Source: JAYENY01 sp964563465
GTDB taxonomy: Bacteria > Patescibacteriota > Minisyncoccia > Minisyncoccales > PEYH01
Assembly: GCA_964563465.1 (NCBI GenBank)
Contig: CAZLVZ010000026.1
Coordinates: 1-7,034 of the forward strand
Length of the DNA stretch: 7,034 nt
Direction: 5' to 3'
Shown here piece after piece: positions 4,390 through 7,034 of this stretch (its first letter is position 1; each line of letters starts with the position of its first letter). The translations under genes and the position numbers were made by a program. The notes under the pieces were generated by a model, which searched no databases, was not told where the DNA came from, and was given only the letters and a program-made list of their open reading frames with translations.

Positions 4390-6834
4390 ATGATTGCAAG
4401 ATGGCATAATTTATCTACTAAGGAGGTAGTCAAAATTTTAGGGAGTAATGTCAATAGCGGTTTAAGGCAGAATGAAGTTTTAGAGCGTCAGGTAGAATAT
4501 GGTCAAAACTTACTTCCAAAAGGAAAATCTATTCCTCGATTGAGGATATTTTTGGAACAATTCCAAAGTCCTTTAATTTATATCCTGCTTTTTGCTGGGA
4601 TTGTTGTTTTTTTTCTTAGAGATTATACAGATATGATAGTTATTTTTGGAGCCGTACTTTTAAATACTATTATTGGTTATTTTCAAGAGAATAAGGCAAG
4701 CGAATCGTTATCAGAACTTAAAAGAATTATTAAACACAAGGCAACAGTTGTGCGACAGGGAAATATTAAAATTATTGATTCTTCTGATTTAGTATTAGGA
4801 GATATTTTTATTTTAGAAGCAGGAGATAAGGTCCCGGCCGACGGCCGGCTTATTGAGGTCTATAACCTAAAAACCAACGAAATGGCTTTGACTGGTGAAT
4901 GGTTGCCTGCGAGTAAAAGTTCCAAAATCTTACCAATAGAAGTTTCTCTTGCTGATAGAGATAATATGATTTATATGGGAACAATAGCAGAACAGGGGAA
5001 GGCAAGAGCAATAGTTACTGCTATTGGTCCAGCAACTGAACTGGGGAAAATAGCCACTACGGTTAAAGAAACACAAGAGAAAAAAACACCTTATCAAAAG
5101 AAATTAGCTCATTTTTCAAAAATAGTTGGTGGATTAATTGCTTTCATTTCTTTAATTATTTTTATAGAGGGACTAATTACTGGGGGAGAATTTATTGAAA
5201 TGTTTACTATCTCTATAGCTGTGGCTGTAGCAGCCATTCCCGAAGGATTACCAGTTGCGATGACCGTTGTTTTAGCATTAGGTATGCAGAGAATTTTGAA
5301 AAAGAAGGGATTGGTTAGAAAATTAGTAGCAGCCGAAACACTAGGAAGTACTTCTATAATTTGTACAGACAAAACAGCTACTCTAACTCAAGGTAAGATA
5401 GAGGTGACTAAGGTATTAACTTTGGAAGAAGTTTTTAATCATTTTCAAAAATCTAAACAAAACGCTTTTGTTTATAAAATAGCAACTTTATGCAATGAAG
5501 CATTTATTGAGAATATAGACGAACCAAAAGATCAATGGATAGTTAGGGGCAGACCCACGGACAAAGCCATACTTAAATTTGGTCTTTCGGGAGAATTTTC
5601 TCAAAAAGAACTAAAGCAAGAATTTCCAGAGATTGATGAAATGCCATTTGATAATCAAAGAAAATTTTTAGCAACCCTACATAAAAATAAAGAGAGTAAT
5701 ATTCTTTTTGTTTCCGGAGCGCCTGAAAATCTTTTAGAAATGTCAAATTTGGAGTTTGAAGATAAGAAAAAGTGGAAAAAAGAAGTGGAAAAAATGGCAA
5801 ACAAAGGTTTTAGAGTTATTGCTTTTGCCAAAAAGAAAACTTCAAAAACAAAAATAGATGAAATAGGATTTCAAAAATTAGAGCTTGTTGCCATTTTGGG
5901 GCTCTCCGATCCCTTAAGAAAAGAAGTTAAAAAAGCGATTAAAATTTGTAAAAAGGCTGGAGTACATACGATTATCGTTACCGGAGATCACAAGCTGACA
6001 GCTAAAGCAGTTGCCGAACAGATAGGATTTAAAATTGGGAAGAACAATATCATGGAAGGAAAAGAATTAGACAAGCTTTCAGAAGAAGATTTTCAAAAAA
6101 GATTAAAAGAGGTGCAGGTCTATGCCAGAGTGGAACCAAAGCATAAAATGAGAATAGTTAGTGCATGGCAAGACAGGGGAGATATAGTGGCAATGACCGG
6201 AGATGGAATTAATGATGCTCCAGCATTGAAGAAGGCAGATGTTGGAATAGCCATTGGTTCAGGAACAACCGTGGCCAAAGAAACATCGGACTTGATTCTT
6301 CTTGATAATAGTTTTAGTATCATTGTTGCCGCCATAGAAGAGGGAAGGGCAATTTTAGATAGTATTAGAAGAATTATTACTTATTTATTGGCAGACAGTT
6401 TTACTGAAGTAATTTTAATAGGAGGAAGCATGATAGTAGGCAAACTTTCTGGACAGGCGTGGTTTTTACCAATTTCAGCTGTTCAAATATTATGGGTTAA
6501 TTTAATTGAAGATGGATTTCCAAATATTGCTTTAGCGTTTGAGGCCAAAGAAAAAGATTTGATGGACAGAAAGCCTCAAGAAAAGAAAGTGCCCCTTCTG
6601 ACTCGGGAAATGAAAGTTATTATTTTTGCTGTGGGACTTATTACGGATTTTTTGATTTTTGGTCTTTTTATTATGCTATGGAAAGAAGGACTAGATATGC
6701 ATTATATTAGGACAATGATTTTTGGAGCATTAACAATTGATTCCTTGTTCTATGTCTTTTCTTGTAAAAGCTTGAAAAGGGGATTAAGACATATCAATAT
6801 TTTCTATAATAAATTTTTAATTGGAGCATGGTAA
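4390..6834 (+). CDS. cation-transporting P-type ATPase, cut short by an in-frame stop
   Basis: An 814-residue inner-membrane ATP-driven cation pump of the P2 (Ca2+/Na+,K+-ATPase-like) type. An N-terminal cation-ATPase domain (WHNLSTKEVV, 5-14) leads into M1-M2 (about 61-98). The actuator domain has GDKVPADGR (145-153) and TGEW (168-171) where TGES is usual. M3 lies at about 246-263, and M4 carries PEGLP (284-288). The phosphorylated loop reads DKTAT (327-331, Asp327) instead of DKTGT. The nucleotide domain has SGAPE (442-446) instead of KGAPE. TGDH (531-534) and TGDGIND (603-609) are intact. M5 has DSFTE (669-673), and M6 has NLIEDG (704-709). M7 is at about 743-764 and M8 at about 773-792. 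The frame stops at TAA 6832-6834, at the start of M9, and then continues open, so full-length relatives would have about 870 residues. The transported ion cannot be assigned, because the M5/M6 residues are not standard for Ca2+ or Na+/K+ pumps. It may be functional, a variant clade or a decaying gene. Confidence 0.88.
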   Translation: MIARWHNLSTKEVVKILGSNVNSGLRQNEVLERQVEYGQNLLPKGKSIPRLRIFLEQFQSPLIYILLFAGIVVFFLRDYTDMIVIFGAVLLNTIIGYFQENKASESLSELKRIIKHKATVVRQGNIKIIDSSDLVLGDIFILEAGDKVPADGRLIEVYNLKTNEMALTGEWLPASKSSKILPIEVSLADRDNMIYMGTIAEQGKARAIVTAIGPATELGKIATTVKETQEKKTPYQKKLAHFSKIVGGLIAFISLIIFIEGLITGGEFIEMFTISIAVAVAAIPEGLPVAMTVVLALGMQRILKKKGLVRKLVAAETLGSTSIICTDKTATLTQGKIEVTKVLTLEEVFNHFQKSKQNAFVYKIATLCNEAFIENIDEPKDQWIVRGRPTDKAILKFGLSGEFSQKELKQEFPEIDEMPFDNQRKFLATLHKNKESNILFVSGAPENLLEMSNLEFEDKKKWKKEVEKMANKGFRVIAFAKKKTSKTKIDEIGFQKLELVAILGLSDPLRKEVKKAIKICKKAGVHTIIVTGDHKLTAKAVAEQIGFKIGKNNIMEGKELDKLSEEDFQKRLKEVQVYARVEPKHKMRIVSAWQDRGDIVAMTGDGINDAPALKKADVGIAIGSGTTVAKETSDLILLDNSFSIIVAAIEEGRAILDSIRRIITYLLADSFTEVILIGGSMIVGKLSGQAWFLPISAVQILWVNLIEDGFPNIALAFEAKEKDLMDRKPQEKKVPLLTREMKVIIFAVGLITDFLIFGLFIMLWKEGLDMHYIRTMIFGALTIDSLFYVFSCKSLKRGLRHINIFYNKFLIGAW

Positions 6835-7011
6835 TTTGGCTTATTCGCCTTACTAATTGCTATTTATATTCCATTTTTCAATCATTTATTAGGCACGGTG
6901 CCATTGTCTTTTCCTGATTGGTGGATTCTCTTAGGAACAGGAATGATAGAATTGCTTTTGATTGAATTGGTGAAATATCATTTTATTATTAGACACGAAA
7001 CAGGTAAATAA
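6835..7011 (+). pseudogene. severed C-terminal part (M9-M10) of the P-type ATPase
   Basis: Directly after the TAA, the same frame stays open for 58 codons to TAA 7009-7011, with a second TAA following. It encodes a hydrophobic segment continuing M9 (FGLFALLIAIYIPFF, 816-830 by read-through numbering). Next comes a GTVPLSFPDWW loop (835-845), which resembles the M9-M10 loop of P2 ATPases, and then an M10-like helix with ELVKYHFIIR (859-868). With this piece the pump would have ten helices and the expected length. A single A-to-T change at 6833 would turn TAA into TTA (Leu) and restore the gene. There is no obvious separate start or ribosome site, so it is not an independent gene. The last codons overlap the inverted repeat at the window edge, and the final stop could be part of an artefact. 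Confidence 0.85.
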
Positions 7012-7034
7012 TAAAATGATATTTCACCAATTCA
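6963..7034. repeat. perfect 28-bp inverted repeat ending at the window edge
   Basis: Bases 6963-6990 and 7007-7034 are exact reverse complements, separated by 16 bases (6991-7006). The left arm is coding and specifies the conserved M10 segment ELVKYHFII. The right arm contains the final TAA and runs to the very last base, so the repeat may continue beyond the window. A natural terminator stem this long and perfect would be unusual. A fold-back chimera or an assembly end effect explains it at least as well. Confidence 0.9.

Noticed and set aside
4420..4428. Strong Shine-Dalgarno-like TAAGGAGGT inside the ATPase gene
   Set aside because: The nearest ATG (4448) is out of frame and stops after five codons, and the family N-terminus (WHNLST) requires the start at 4390. 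It simply encodes KEV.
5109..5372. Antisense open frame within the ATPase gene
   Set aside because: It lies opposite highly conserved ATPase motifs (M4 and the phosphorylation loop), so its sequence is dictated by the + strand gene. The other antisense frames at 1668-1859, 5573-5800 and 6120-6335 were rejected for the same reason.
6832..6834. Genetic-code reassignment as the cause of the internal stop
   Set aside because: The known candidate-phylum reassignment affects TGA, not TAA. Here TAA ends most genes at the expected family lengths, and no in-frame TGA occurs inside the genes.
4236..7008. Similar C-termini YHWFIIRRETK (second membrane protein) and YHFIIRHETGK (ATPase end)
   Set aside because: The underlying DNA differs at many positions, and both are a last helix followed by basic residues. 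Convergence is a sufficient explanation.
1..7034. Mobile element, CRISPR array, toxin-antitoxin, phage or RNA genes
   Set aside because: I saw no regularly spaced repeats, transposase or integrase motifs, tRNA cloverleaf, rRNA segment or small toxin-like pair. The genes read as ordinary chromosomal functions.

Overview
The window is an AT-rich bacterial stretch (roughly one third G+C by eye). It has short intergenic gaps, almost no Shine-Dalgarno sequences, and stops that are nearly all TAA. The mix of genes (short glutamate-type dehydrogenase, TrxB-like flavoprotein, rubrerythrin, single-RRM protein, small orphan membrane proteins and a divergent P2-like ATPase) fits a Patescibacteria/CPR genome, probably Parcubacteria-like. 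That placement is inference from gene style, because no rRNA or marker gene is present. The odd length, the cut-off gene at the left edge and an inverted repeat that stops exactly at the right edge suggest this may be an entire metagenomic contig.

Layout: all genes are on the + strand. Positions 1-38 may hold the end of an upstream gene. Next come a Glu/Leu/Phe/Val dehydrogenase (80-1315), a thioredoxin-reductase-like flavoprotein (1352-2287) and a rubrerythrin (2347-2922). No strong terminator separates these three, although a weak hairpin and an extended -10 lie before rubrerythrin. A near-consensus promoter (2941-2969) and a short leader with a 7-bp perfect hairpin drive a single-domain RRM protein (3038-3298), which ends in a good terminator (3323-3355). 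A two-gene overlapping unit of small membrane proteins (3440-3838 and 3828-4283) follows, with its own extended -10 and terminator (4323-4351). Last is a cation-transport P-type ATPase (4390-6834), whose promoter geometry predicts a leaderless mRNA.

Function: the flavoprotein and rubrerythrin make a plausible NAD(P)H-driven peroxide-defence pair. The dehydrogenase could supply reducing equivalents by oxidising glutamate or another amino acid. The RRM protein probably binds RNA and may be regulated through its leader. The two membrane proteins have no assignable function.

The most notable region is the ATPase. An in-frame TAA at codon 815 cuts it off at the start of transmembrane helix M9, yet the same frame continues for 58 well-formed codons that encode M9 and M10. 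The enzyme also departs from consensus at DKTGT (DKTAT), TGES (TGEW) and KGAPE (SGAPE). This could be a lineage-specific variant, a decaying gene, or partly a sequencing artefact. The last 72 bases form a perfect 28-bp inverted repeat that overlaps the end of that frame, so the extreme 3' end should be treated with caution. I found no clear new multi-gene system, mobile element, CRISPR array, tRNA or rRNA.
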